Part shown: in pieces, positions 1 to 6,581 of the stretch
Numbering within the stretch: the first letter of the stretch is position 1
Layout of the letters: each line of letters starts with the position of its first letter
DNA from: an uncultured Oscillospiraceae bacterium
GTDB taxonomy: Bacteria; Bacillota; Clostridia; Oscillospirales; Ruminococcaceae
Assembly: GCA_910587335.1 (NCBI GenBank)
Contig: CAJUMG010000022.1
Span: 1-13,080, forward strand
DNA: 13,080 nucleotides
Direction: 5' to 3'
Made by a program: the position numbers and the translations under genes
The notes under the pieces: generated by a model
Databases searched by the model: none
Told to the model about the DNA's origin: nothing
What the model saw: the letters and a program-made list of their open reading frames with translations, nothing else

Positions 1-31
1 CGATCAATTTATGTCCGCACCACAATAATGA

Positions 32-62
32 AAATCAACGGATAACTTTTGTCCGTTGATTT
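32..62. repeat. Inverted repeat upstream of the XRE regulator
   Basis: Arms AAATCAACGGA (32-42) and TCCGTTGATTT (52-62) are exactly complementary and flank a 9-nt spacer. There is no T-tract after it, so it is not a typical terminator. It may be an operator for the downstream regulator or the end of an upstream transcription unit; the sequence does not decide. Confidence 0.6.
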
Positions 63-76
63 CGTGTTACAGTAGT

Positions 77-103
77 TGGTGGTGACAAACTTTGTCACCA
101 CCA
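77..103. repeat. Perfect 13-bp dyad, operator-like
   Basis: Arms TGGTGGTGACAAA (77-89) and TTTGTCACCACCA (91-103) are perfectly complementary around a single central C. The almost missing loop makes an RNA hairpin less likely than a protein-binding dyad. It lies 69 nt before the ATG of the XRE regulator, so autoregulation is a reasonable inference. Confidence 0.65.
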
Positions 104-116
104 CAAATTCAAGAGG

Positions 117-143
117 ATGGAAAAGGGCGGCAAATCGGCGTGA
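117..143 (+). CDS. Possible leader mini-ORF (8 codons)
   Basis: An ATG at 117 preceded by AAGAGG opens an eight-codon frame reading MEKGGKSA, then TGA. It sits between the 77-103 dyad and the regulator start at 172. It could be a translated leader peptide, but so short a frame can easily arise by chance. No function is claimed. Confidence 0.2.
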   Translation: MEKGGKSA

Positions 144-171
144 TTTCCACGCTTATGGACGGAGGGCAGCG

Positions 172-912
172 ATGGAAACAAAATTGACGATACAAGAGCG
201 GTTGAAAGATTTGCGGGTCGTTGACCGGGGCCTGAGCCTGGAACAGCTTGCGGAGCAGACTGGACTTTCCAAATCTGCCCTCGGCAAATATGAGTCTGAA
301 GATTTCAAGGACATCAGCCCCTTTGCCATTGTGACGCTGGCAAAGTTCTATGGCGTGTCCACTGACTATCTGCTGGGTCTGACAGAAAACAAAAATCCCG
401 CAAACGCAGAGCTTCAGGCCCTACATTTGCGGGATAATGCGGTGGATGTGATACAGAATGGGAAATTCAACAAACGGCTACTGTCGGAGTTATTGGTGCA
501 CGAAAAATTTCAGCAGCTGATGGTCGATGCTGAGGTCTATGTTGATCGGATTGCCGACAGCAGAATTAACGATATGAATGCCATGCTTGAAGCAGTACGT
601 CAGCAGGTTATTCAGCAGTATAGCGTAGAGGACGGAGATTTGCATACCCGGACGCTGGCTCTTGCTCAAATCCAGATGGGGGACTACTTCAGGCAAATGC
701 TGTCCGATGATTTGATTGATATTCTCTCCGACATCAGAGAGGATCACAGGCAGGATGCCACTACCGCCGATGAGGAGTCTACTGCCGAAGCGGTCTGTGG
801 ATATTTGAAGGCTGCCATGAGCTATGAGGGAAGTCCGCAGGAGAAACAGGCGAGGGTTTACCTTCAGGACTGGGTATTGACTATGACGCAATATCCAAGG
901 AGGAATTTGTAA
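172..912 (+). CDS. XRE-family helix-turn-helix regulator, C-terminally frameshifted
   Basis: A DNA-binding regulator of the kind carried by Clostridia integrative elements. Residues about 7-62 form a Cro/CI-type HTH (LSLEQLAEQTGLSKSALGKY followed by FYGVSTDYLLGLTENKNP). The rest, to residue 246, is helical and of unknown role. I chose ATG 172 because GGAGGG lies just upstream and because the codons from 76 to 171 cross the dyad and do not look like protein. The frame ends at 910-912 with an odd tail (DWVLTMTQYPRRNL). In another frame, codons from about 870 to 1028 read LGIDYDAISKEEFVTLIG and end in a lysine/arginine-rich tail, which looks like the original C-terminus. One lost base near 868-872 explains this; the undamaged protein would be about 286 residues. 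The gene faces a DUF6061-like gene across a hairpin. Calling it an element-borne regulator is solid; its target is unknown. Confidence 0.75.
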   Translation: METKLTIQERLKDLRVVDRGLSLEQLAEQTGLSKSALGKYESEDFKDISPFAIVTLAKFYGVSTDYLLGLTENKNPANAELQALHLRDNAVDVIQNGKFNKRLLSELLVHEKFQQLMVDAEVYVDRIADSRINDMNAMLEAVRQQVIQQYSVEDGDLHTRTLALAQIQMGDYFRQMLSDDLIDILSDIREDHRQDATTADEESTAEAVCGYLKAAMSYEGSPQEKQARVYLQDWVLTMTQYPRRNL

Positions 913-1029
913 CCCTGATTGGGATTTTGCAGAAATCCAAGAAACTGCAAATCCGCCAGTCCAGTCAGCGCGGGAAGAACAGTTCTCGCCAATCTCGCGG
1001 TAAGGGCAAGCGAAAAGAGCAGAAATAAT

Positions 1030-1060
1030 GGGGCAACGGTTCGATTTGAACCGTTGCCCC
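1030..1060. terminator. Strong hairpin between convergent genes
   Basis: A perfect 13-bp stem, GGGGCAACGGTTC (1030-1042) with GAACCGTTGCCCC (1048-1060), has the 5-nt loop GATTT. It starts one base after the restored stop codon (1026-1028) of the upstream regulator and lies 21 nt from the end of the opposing gene. Neither side has a real T-tract, so it may be a bidirectional terminator of reduced strength or only a transcript-end hairpin. Confidence 0.6.
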
Positions 1061-1081
1061 CAACTGTTTCACAAACTGTCC

Positions 1082-1327
1082 TCAGATACTGCTGTGCGAA
1101 CCGGATATCCCTCTGAGGTACTCCGCCAAGCCACCACCAAGCACCAACTTTACATAGTCCAGCGGGGCATTGTAGACCAGCCAATCCAGTTCTGACCGCT
1201 GGCTGATTGTGTGGGCAAACTCATGCTCTACCTCAGTACAGTCAATGGAAACCATACTCCCGTCCGAATACCGCAGTTCCACATCCGCTGTGTCGATGTT
1301 AAACTCGCACGATAACAGCTTGCTCAT
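1082..1327 (-). CDS. Small DUF6061-like protein of integrative elements
   Basis: An 81-residue acidic protein (MSKLLSCEFNIDTADVELRY..., later ELDWLVYNAPLDYVKLVLGG). From memory it resembles the DUF6061 group, short proteins found near XRE regulators in Clostridia conjugative elements; its function is not known. There is no signal peptide or membrane segment. The start at 1327 is preferred because GGAGG sits about 8 nt upstream of that ATG; the frame could extend 17 codons further, but those codons would run through this ribosome binding site. It lies downstream of the isomerase gene on the same strand with no clear terminator between them, so read-through from that operon is possible. Confidence 0.65.
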   Translation of the reverse strand: MSKLLSCEFNIDTADVELRYSDGSMVSIDCTEVEHEFAHTISQRSELDWLVYNAPLDYVKLVLGGGLAEYLRGISGSHSSI

Positions 1328-1440
1328 GGTGTAATCCTCCGTAAAACCTTGATTTTTGTAACCAATACCGCCTGACAACTGCCATTCATTTCTAATTACT
1401 GTTTTACGGACACCCAGCTAACTTAAGGCAGTCTTTTTTC

Positions 1441-2253
1441 TTAGTCCAGTTGATTGATTAAATAACGCATATAGGTGGCGTAGTGGGCAAATACAATGCC
1501 CGGCTCCTGCAAATCCGGACACCAGCGCTTCACCCATTCCAAAGAAATGTATCCTTCATAGCCGCCTTCCCGCAAAAGCTTCAACGCGTCGAATACCGGT
1601 ACATCGCCATATCCCATCATCCGGTATTCTACCTTTCCATCCTGCATCACAGAATCCTTTACATGCAGATAGCAGATCCAATCTTTCAAACGATCATAGG
1701 TCTGCTTGGGCGTTTCTCCATAAAAGCGATACGGATGATGAATGTCCCATAAAACACCAGCGTTTGGCGAATCAATCGTTTGCATCATCTGAGCCAGCAC
1801 CTTGGAATCGGCCAAGATACCGTTGGTCTCAATCAGGACCTTTACATCTTTCCCCTGCGCGTATCGGCACAGCTCTTCATACAAATCACGCGTCTGGGAA
1901 AGATTTTCTTTCCCTGTTGGATGGGGAACCGAAGACACCATCACCCGGACATAAGGCGATTTTACAATCTGCGCAAAATCAATATAGGCCCTGGCCTCTT
2001 CCATGTACTTTTCCGTATCCGAACCGCCTAAGCAAGCGCCAGAGGTCAACATAGAAAGCTGCATACCAGATTTTTCAATTCGCTCCAGCGTTTCTGCTCG
2101 CTTTCCCATATTAAATACCGGAATCGACGGCGCAAACATTTCATTGGCTACGCCGCGAACCTCAATGCCGTTCATTCCAAGATCCTTGGCCGTAGCAAAA
2201 ATTTCATTCCAGGACCAGCCAGGACACCCCAGCGTGGATAAAGAAAGCTTCAT
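1441..2253 (-). CDS. Sugar phosphate isomerase/epimerase-like TIM barrel
   Basis: A 270-residue, full-length member of the xylose-isomerase-like TIM-barrel / AP endonuclease 2 superfamily (the IolE, hydroxypyruvate isomerase and tagatose epimerase type). The N-terminus MKLSLSTLG is the usual first strand. Probable metal ligands are Glu142 (IETNG), Asp170 (LWDIHH), His197 (LHVKD) and Glu239 (SLEW), the normal constellation for divalent-metal isomerases. No signal peptide is seen, so it is cytoplasmic. The ATG at 2253 has AAAGGA about 10 nt upstream. It is the third gene of the T-box operon, 48 nt after the pseudokinase stop. The substrate cannot be read from sequence. Nothing in its family explains a place in a leucine-responsive operon, so it may be expressed from it only incidentally. 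Confidence 0.8.
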   Translation of the reverse strand: MKLSLSTLGCPGWSWNEIFATAKDLGMNGIEVRGVANEMFAPSIPVFNMGKRAETLERIEKSGMQLSMLTSGACLGGSDTEKYMEEARAYIDFAQIVKSPYVRVMVSSVPHPTGKENLSQTRDLYEELCRYAQGKDVKVLIETNGILADSKVLAQMMQTIDSPNAGVLWDIHHPYRFYGETPKQTYDRLKDWICYLHVKDSVMQDGKVEYRMMGYGDVPVFDALKLLREGGYEGYISLEWVKRWCPDLQEPGIVFAHYATYMRYLINQLD

Positions 2254-2301
2254 ACCCCATCATCCTTTCATTCTTTTATCAGAAGAGTTATTGCGTTCTC
2301 A

Positions 2302-3996
2302 TCAGTCGTCTCCCCGTTTGACGCCAACCGAAGGACCTCTGAAAATTCCCGAAGGCATATCGTCAGAAGTGGAGCTGGTAGTGACATTTTCCTCTTTAAT
2401 ATACAGGTAAACCGTACTGGTCTTTTTGCTGACCATCTCCCCTTCTGCCGGGTAGGTGCGGATAATCAACCCCGGTTCTGCCGAAGCATCCATAGTAGGT
2501 ACCACTTCGTATTTTAATTCATTTTCAGTCAGGATTTTCGTCGCAAATTCCAGCGTACTTCCCTTCAGTCCAGGCATTGCAAGCATTTCAGACCCTTTGC
2601 TGACATACAGCGTAACATATCCTTTGTTCGGCATTGGGGTGCCCTTCGCCGGTTCTTGATCATATACGATTTTTTTCGAATAATCCTCATTAAAATCTTC
2701 TTTTTCAATAAAGATAAATCGGTTAGCATAAGACGGATCGTTTTTAATAACGTCAATATCCTTGCCAATAAAATCCGGTACCCCATCCGCGGAAATAACA
2801 GAACCTTCGTCGGAAGACTGATCGTCTAAATAGGAGACGCTCTGGGTCGGCCTGGAATTCTCTTCTTTTTCAAAAATTCCCATTTTATGTAAAAGCCAGA
2901 ACATCAATCCCAAAAGGATCAAAAAGGTCACGACCATCGCCCAGACAGCCACATGGGCCTTTTTTTGCTTCTGTTTCTTCTTTTTGACCTCTAAATTCAC
3001 CTTAGAAGATTCAAAAACCGCTGTATGACTGTCCGCTTCCTCCAGTAAAATTCCGGTAAATTCATCTATACTTTGGATACGTTTTTCGCTGGATACACAC
3101 ATCCCCGCAAAAATCGCGTCAGAAATATTGGGCGGAATCTTCCTGTTCAACTCATTGGCAGGACACAGGTCATCGCTGATGCGCCGGCTGTTTCCGTCAC
3201 TTGGACGGGTACCGGTAAGTACTCGATACAATACCGCCGCGATACTGTATACATCGGTCCAGGTCCCCTGCCAATTGCTCAGCGAATACTGCTCCGGCGC
3301 GGCATATCCATCAAAAAGCTCCGCACCCATATCGCTGCCCTCTGTTCGAGCGTCTGCAATACAAAAGCCCGACAGCCACAGCTTGTTGTCCTGATCGACC
3401 ATAATCGTTTCCGGGCTGATTCCCCGATGAATAATCCCTTTTTTATGCAGCTGAGACAGTGTGTTCAGCAGCGGCAAAAACATCTTTTTCGTCTGGCTCC
3501 AGGTCAACTCCCCGCCATTTCGCTGCAAAAAGGCGGATAAGCTCAACGCATAAACATAACGATATACCACGTAAACCGTGTCATTGTCCACAAAGCGGTC
3601 CAGCACTGGAACCATGCCGCTGGTTTTTTCAAGAGCCAGCAGTTGGCGGGAAAGCTCAACAAAATCCGACAAGGCTGTTTTATACTGGCGCTCATACCCT
3701 GTTTTCGGTCGGACATATTGGTTCGATTCGTTCCGTTCTGCAATCTGCTCTGGCATAAATTCCCGAATCAGAACCTTTTTATCCTCCGCCTGATCATAGG
3801 AGATATATGCCGCGCCCTCGTTATTTTTTTCCATCACCTTGCCGATCAAATATCTCTCTTTGAGAATCGTCCCCGGTGAAAGATAGGTCAGACTGTGGGG
3901 CATTCCCTTTTGATAACCACAATGGCGGCATTTATCCTCCCCTTCCGGTAAAGGGTTCATACAGCCCATACAAAGATTCAACTTATTTGGAGTCAT
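2302..3996 (-). CDS. Zinc-ribbon, pseudokinase, transmembrane, PASTA protein
   Basis: A 564-residue membrane protein built like the PrkC/PknB/Stk family but with a dead kinase core. Domains in order: a zinc ribbon with Cys9, Cys12, Cys23 and Cys26; a kinase fold at about 45-320; a Lys-rich juxtamembrane stretch at 338-346; one transmembrane helix at about 347-370; and two PASTA repeats at about 403-469 and 471-535, outside the cell by analogy. Fold landmarks survive (APE at 233-235, Asp248, Arg306). The catalytic ones are lost: HRD is HRG (190-192), the following Lys and Asn are Ser194 and Thr197, DFG is GFC (210-212), the VAIK lysine is Arg78, and no glycine loop is recognisable. PASTA repeats in related proteins sense muropeptides or lipid II. 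It is likely a signalling scaffold or receptor rather than an enzyme. It lies 25 nt downstream of the acyl-CoA synthetase in the same operon. The upstream ATG is kept because it includes Cys9. Confidence 0.85.
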   Translation of the reverse strand: MTPNKLNLCMGCMNPLPEGEDKCRHCGYQKGMPHSLTYLSPGTILKERYLIGKVMEKNNEGAAYISYDQAEDKKVLIREFMPEQIAERNESNQYVRPKTGYERQYKTALSDFVELSRQLLALEKTSGMVPVLDRFVDNDTVYVVYRYVYALSLSAFLQRNGGELTWSQTKKMFLPLLNTLSQLHKKGIIHRGISPETIMVDQDNKLWLSGFCIADARTEGSDMGAELFDGYAAPEQYSLSNWQGTWTDVYSIAAVLYRVLTGTRPSDGNSRRISDDLCPANELNRKIPPNISDAIFAGMCVSSEKRIQSIDEFTGILLEEADSHTAVFESSKVNLEVKKKKQKQKKAHVAVWAMVVTFLILLGLMFWLLHKMGIFEKEENSRPTQSVSYLDDQSSDEGSVISADGVPDFIGKDIDVIKNDPSYANRFIFIEKEDFNEDYSKKIVYDQEPAKGTPMPNKGYVTLYVSKGSEMLAMPGLKGSTLEFATKILTENELKYEVVPTMDASAEPGLIIRTYPAEGEMVSKKTSTVYLYIKEENVTTSSTSDDMPSGIFRGPSVGVKRGDD

Positions 3997-4021
3997 TCCA
4001 CTACACGCTCCCGAAAGAATT

Positions 4022-5677
4022 TTACGCAGTTTCTATCGAGGCCGCTTCCTGGAGATTCAAATATTCAACCGCCCACTCCCGCAGCTTAAACTTTTGGATC
4101 TTTCCTGCTGCATTCATTGGGAAACCATCGACAAAAGCAACAAAGCTGGGAACCTTGTGCCGCGCCATACTGGAGCGGACAAAATCCTTTACTTCCTCCT
4201 CGGTCAGTGTGCAGCCTTCTTTCAAAATGACGCACGCCATAATCTCTTCCCCATACCTTTTGCTGGGTACACCGATTACCTGCACATCGCTAATGGACGG
4301 ATTGGTATATAAAAATTCTTCAATCTCCTTTGGATAAATATTTTCGCCTCCGCGAATAATCATATCCTTCATTCGGCCTGTAATCTTATAATACCCTTTT
4401 TGGTCTCCTGAGTGCAGCCAGCCATCTTTATCAATCACCTGGCGGGTTGCTTCCTCCATTTTGTAATAACCCTTCATCGTATTGTAACCACGGGAGCAGA
4501 ATTCTCCCGTCTGTCCGGCGCCCAGTGTTTCTCCCGTTTCCGGATCAATAATTTTGGTTTCCACATGGGGCATGGCGCGTCCAACCGTGCTGACCCGCAG
4601 CTCCAGGCTATCGTCTGTCGTGGTCATGGTTGTTGCGGGAGAAGCCTCCGTTTGGCCGTAGGTAATGGTAATTTCCCGCATATTCATCTTTTCAACCACC
4701 TGCTCCATTACCTTAATGGGACAGGGCGAACCCGCCATAATTCCCGTACGCATATGGGAAAAATCATACTTGTCAAAGTCCGGATGCTCTAGCATGCCAA
4801 TGAACATTGTTGGCACACCGTGGACCGCTGTACATTTTTCGTTTTGCAGCGCGTCCATAACCTTTACCGGACTATATACATCCACCGGTACCATAGCGGT
4901 CGAGTGGGTCAGGCAGGCCATCATCGCAAGGACCATGCCAAAACAGTGAAAGAACGGAACAACAATGCACAGCTTGTCATTATGGGTAAACTTCATGCAG
5001 TCGCCAATTGCCTTTCCATTGTTTACAATATTGTAATGGGTCAGCATAACGCCTTTGGGGAAACCGGTCGTGCCGGAAGTATACTGCATATTACAAATAT
5101 CCTGCGGATCTACACTGTTATAAATTGTGCGGAAGTCTTTATCATCTATCTCTTGCGCTTTTTGGTACAGCTCTTTCCAATGAAGCATTCCAGAAGGGGC
5201 CGTCTGCTTGCTTCCAGCATAGACGACCGTCTTCAGATAAGGCAGCATCGGATTGCTGTACTCGCCGGGTTTTGCGTCCTTTAAGGTGGGGCAAAGTTCA
5301 TTGACAATATCTACATAATTATTCTGCTTAAAGTTATCAATCATGACCAACATTTTTGAATCAGACTGGCGCAGCAGATACTCCAGCTCAAAAACCTTAT
5401 ATGCCGTATTAACCGTAACCAATACTGCACCAATTTTAGTGCAGGCAAAAAAGGTTAGCATCCATTCCGGTACGTTGGTCGCCCAAATGGCTACATGATC
5501 ACCCTTTTGAATGCCCATTGCCAGAAAGCCTTTGGCGATTGTTTCGGCCTCTTCGTTAAATTCTTTCCAGGTACGGCGGTAATCACGATCTGTAAACTTA
5601 ACCGCTTCATCGTCTGGATATTGCTTTGCAACCTGCTCCAGAAGCTTACTCACCGTAATATTCATCATATCATCCAT
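4022..5677 (-). CDS. AMP-forming acyl-CoA synthetase (acid:CoA ligase)
   Basis: A 551-residue, full-length ANL-superfamily enzyme that activates a carboxylic acid through an acyl-AMP to the acyl-CoA, using ATP and CoA. Motifs: the phosphate loop YTSGTTGFPKG (199-209), YGQTEASP (340-347), DGWLHSGD (418-425), the hinge region GRMKDMIIRGGENIYP (434-449) and the adenylation lysine Lys526 in GKIQKFKLRE. It resembles the ACSF2/YngI type more than acetyl-CoA synthetase. The start at 5677 is preferred over the ATG six codons upstream because the ribosome site AGGAG lies inside those codons, 8 nt from ATG 5677. It is the first gene after a T-box leader with an apparent leucine specifier. That suggests a branched short-chain acid such as isovalerate as substrate; this is inference, and a medium-chain fatty acid is the main alternative. 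Confidence 0.9.
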   Translation of the reverse strand: MDDMMNITVSKLLEQVAKQYPDDEAVKFTDRDYRRTWKEFNEEAETIAKGFLAMGIQKGDHVAIWATNVPEWMLTFFACTKIGAVLVTVNTAYKVFELEYLLRQSDSKMLVMIDNFKQNNYVDIVNELCPTLKDAKPGEYSNPMLPYLKTVVYAGSKQTAPSGMLHWKELYQKAQEIDDKDFRTIYNSVDPQDICNMQYTSGTTGFPKGVMLTHYNIVNNGKAIGDCMKFTHNDKLCIVVPFFHCFGMVLAMMACLTHSTAMVPVDVYSPVKVMDALQNEKCTAVHGVPTMFIGMLEHPDFDKYDFSHMRTGIMAGSPCPIKVMEQVVEKMNMREITITYGQTEASPATTMTTTDDSLELRVSTVGRAMPHVETKIIDPETGETLGAGQTGEFCSRGYNTMKGYYKMEEATRQVIDKDGWLHSGDQKGYYKITGRMKDMIIRGGENIYPKEIEEFLYTNPSISDVQVIGVPSKRYGEEIMACVILKEGCTLTEEEVKDFVRSSMARHKVPSFVAFVDGFPMNAAGKIQKFKLREWAVEYLNLQEAASIETA

Positions 5678-5710
5678 TTTGCATTCTCCTCTCATGCTTT
5701 CTATAAACTC

Positions 5711-5747
5711 AAAAAAGCCTTCGTCTTCTTTATTAGAAGACGAAGGC
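5711..5747 (-). terminator. T-box intrinsic terminator
   Basis: Read on the minus strand, GCCTTCGTCTTC, a 7-nt loop and GAAGACGAAGGC form a perfect 12-bp stem, followed directly by six T (5711-5716). It comes right after the T-box sequence, whose antiterminator would compete with it, and lies about 34 nt before the acyl-CoA synthetase start. Confidence 0.9.
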
Positions 5748-5960
5748 CAAACCTCCGCGGTACCACTTCTGTTGACATAAATGCCCGCTTTAACGTGTCA
5801 AACAACACGCTTTTCTGATATCGGAGAAAAACCGTTCTTGCCTACTGAGAATCCCGTTCAGCCGACCGCTCAAGGGTGAGTTCAAAAACTTTGCGATAAC
5901 CGCTTTTCAGCAACCCGCGGCTCTCTGCATACCGCATAGAATTCTACTAATCCCTATCAA
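5711..5960 (-). promoter_or_regulatory. T-box riboswitch leader, probable leucine (CUC) specifier
   Basis: A tRNA-sensing leader. The conserved T-box AGAAGTGGTACCGCGGAGG occupies 5752-5770 on the minus strand. Its TGGT (5762-5765) would pair with an ACCA tRNA end, so a discriminator A is expected, as in tRNA-Leu. Stem I is recognisable: GATAGGGATTAGTAGAAT near the 5' base (5941-5958), then AGAGAGCCGCGGGTTGCTG of the distal part (about 5908-5926), then the specifier segment GAA-CTC-ACCCTTGAG. By comparison with the usual pattern GAA-NNN-ACC, the specifier codon is CTC at 5878-5880, leucine. The terminator follows the T-box. T-box identity is near certain; the specifier assignment is good but was made by eye. 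Confidence 0.9.
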
Positions 5961-5986
5961 CGCGTTAAATTTATGAATTTATGATT

Positions 5987-6014
5987 ATCATAGCATTTTT
6001 TTCGGAAAAGTCAA
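5987..6014 (-). promoter_or_regulatory. Promoter of the T-box operon
   Basis: TTGACT (-35, 6009-6014) and TATGAT (-10, 5987-5992) are separated by 16 nt on the minus strand. Transcription would begin near 5980, about 20 nt before the conserved T-box stem I starts, which fits this leader well. Confidence 0.8.
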
Positions 6015-6107
6015 CTGTAATTTTTTAGTTTGACAAATTCAAATAAAAAAGTACTGTTTTTTATTTATTTTTTGTATATTTAGCCATCAAAAAAAGAATA
6101 TTACATT

Positions 6108-6386
6108 TTAGGCGGTTTTCTTGATCTCTTGGCGCCCGCTCAAAACGTATGTTCCTTTCTCGGTCAAGCATTGATATGTTTTTTGCATCCGGCGCATATG
6201 ACGTTCACGCACTTCTTCTATATGGCAAACTTTCAGCCCCAGGATACCTGCGAACAAAAAACCAACCGATGCGATTCCCTGTACACAAGCCTGCTCAATC
6301 CCAATGCTGCCAATATCGCTGGCCCCTGCTGTGCCAAATAAAATAACCATACCTAAAATCATCAAGCCTACAAAAAATCGTTTCAT
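6108..6386 (-). CDS. Small two-helix membrane protein, probable SOS gene
   Basis: A 92-residue protein of no family I recognise. Residues about 4-22 (FFVGLMILGMVILFG) and about 36-54 (QGIASVGFLFAGILGL) look like membrane segments. The remaining 38 residues are basic and polar (EEVRERHMRRMQKTYQCL...). The start at 6386 is chosen because GGGAGGA lies about 8 nt upstream; codons before it run through the promoter and ribosome site. It is a single-gene unit with no strong terminator visible. Its promoter carries one LexA-like box over the -10/spacer and two more on the flanks, so induction by DNA damage is likely. By analogy with SosA, YneA and SidA (small membrane division inhibitors of other bacteria) it could delay septation, or it could be a TisB-like toxin. 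These are hypotheses from size, topology and control, not homology. Confidence 0.7.
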   Translation of the reverse strand: MKRFFVGLMILGMVILFGTAGASDIGSIGIEQACVQGIASVGFLFAGILGLKVCHIEEVRERHMRRMQKTYQCLTEKGTYVLSGRQEIKKTA

Positions 6387-6410
6387 TTTAAAATCCTCCC
6401 TCAAATAGCA

Positions 6411-6480
6411 GAATGTATGTTCTTTTACAGTTATTGTAACATATGTTCTTTCAAAAGTCAACAAAAAAGAACAAATATTC
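6411..6480 (-). promoter_or_regulatory. Three LexA-like boxes around the promoter
   Basis: On the minus strand, three 12-mers approach the Gram-positive LexA core GAAC-N4-GTTC with one mismatch each: GAATATTTGTTC (6469-6480, upstream of the -35), GAACATATGTTA (6437-6448, over the spacer and -10) and GAACATACATTC (6411-6422, near +4 to +15). Three such sites in 70 bp on one promoter argues for LexA control. No lexA gene is in the window. Confidence 0.65.
6433..6461 (-). promoter_or_regulatory. Promoter of the small membrane gene
   Basis: TTGACT (-35, 6456-6461), a 17-nt spacer and TACAAT (-10, 6433-6438) on the minus strand give a near-consensus sigma-70-type promoter. The start point would be near 6426, leaving about 40 nt of leader before ATG 6386. 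The middle LexA-like box lies inside it, which fits repression. Confidence 0.8.
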
Positions 6481-6542
6481 TCATTGTTTTATCCTTTATC
6501 CGTATCTTTTTATTTTAAAGGTGAACGGACAATATTTAGCCA

Positions 6543-6581
6543 AATAAAAACTCCGCCTGTGAACCAGACGGAGTTTTTATT
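6543..6581 (-). terminator. Terminator after yebC
   Basis: A 17-bp stem, AATAAAAACTCCGTCTG with CAGGCGGAGTTTTTATT on the minus strand, has the loop GTTCA and a T-rich 3' arm. The only irregular pair is G-U on the minus strand but C-A on the plus strand, so it was selected for the yebC direction. The yebC stop codon (6580-6582) overlaps the stem base. Confidence 0.85.

Noticed and set aside
49..77. Promoter for the first XRE regulator (TTGTCC and a weak -10 near 72-77)
   Set aside because: The -10 candidate is poor at either 17- or 18-nt spacing, so no promoter can be supported there.
919..1116. Plus-strand frame of 65 codons after the XRE regulator
   Set aside because: It reads through the hairpin at 1030-1060 in the wrong frame; the protein-like codons in this stretch belong to the frame that ends at 1028.
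6044..6061. Terminator after the small membrane gene
   Set aside because: The A/T palindrome AAAAAAGTACTGTTTTTT is imperfect and nearly lacks GC pairs; it would not form a stable hairpin.
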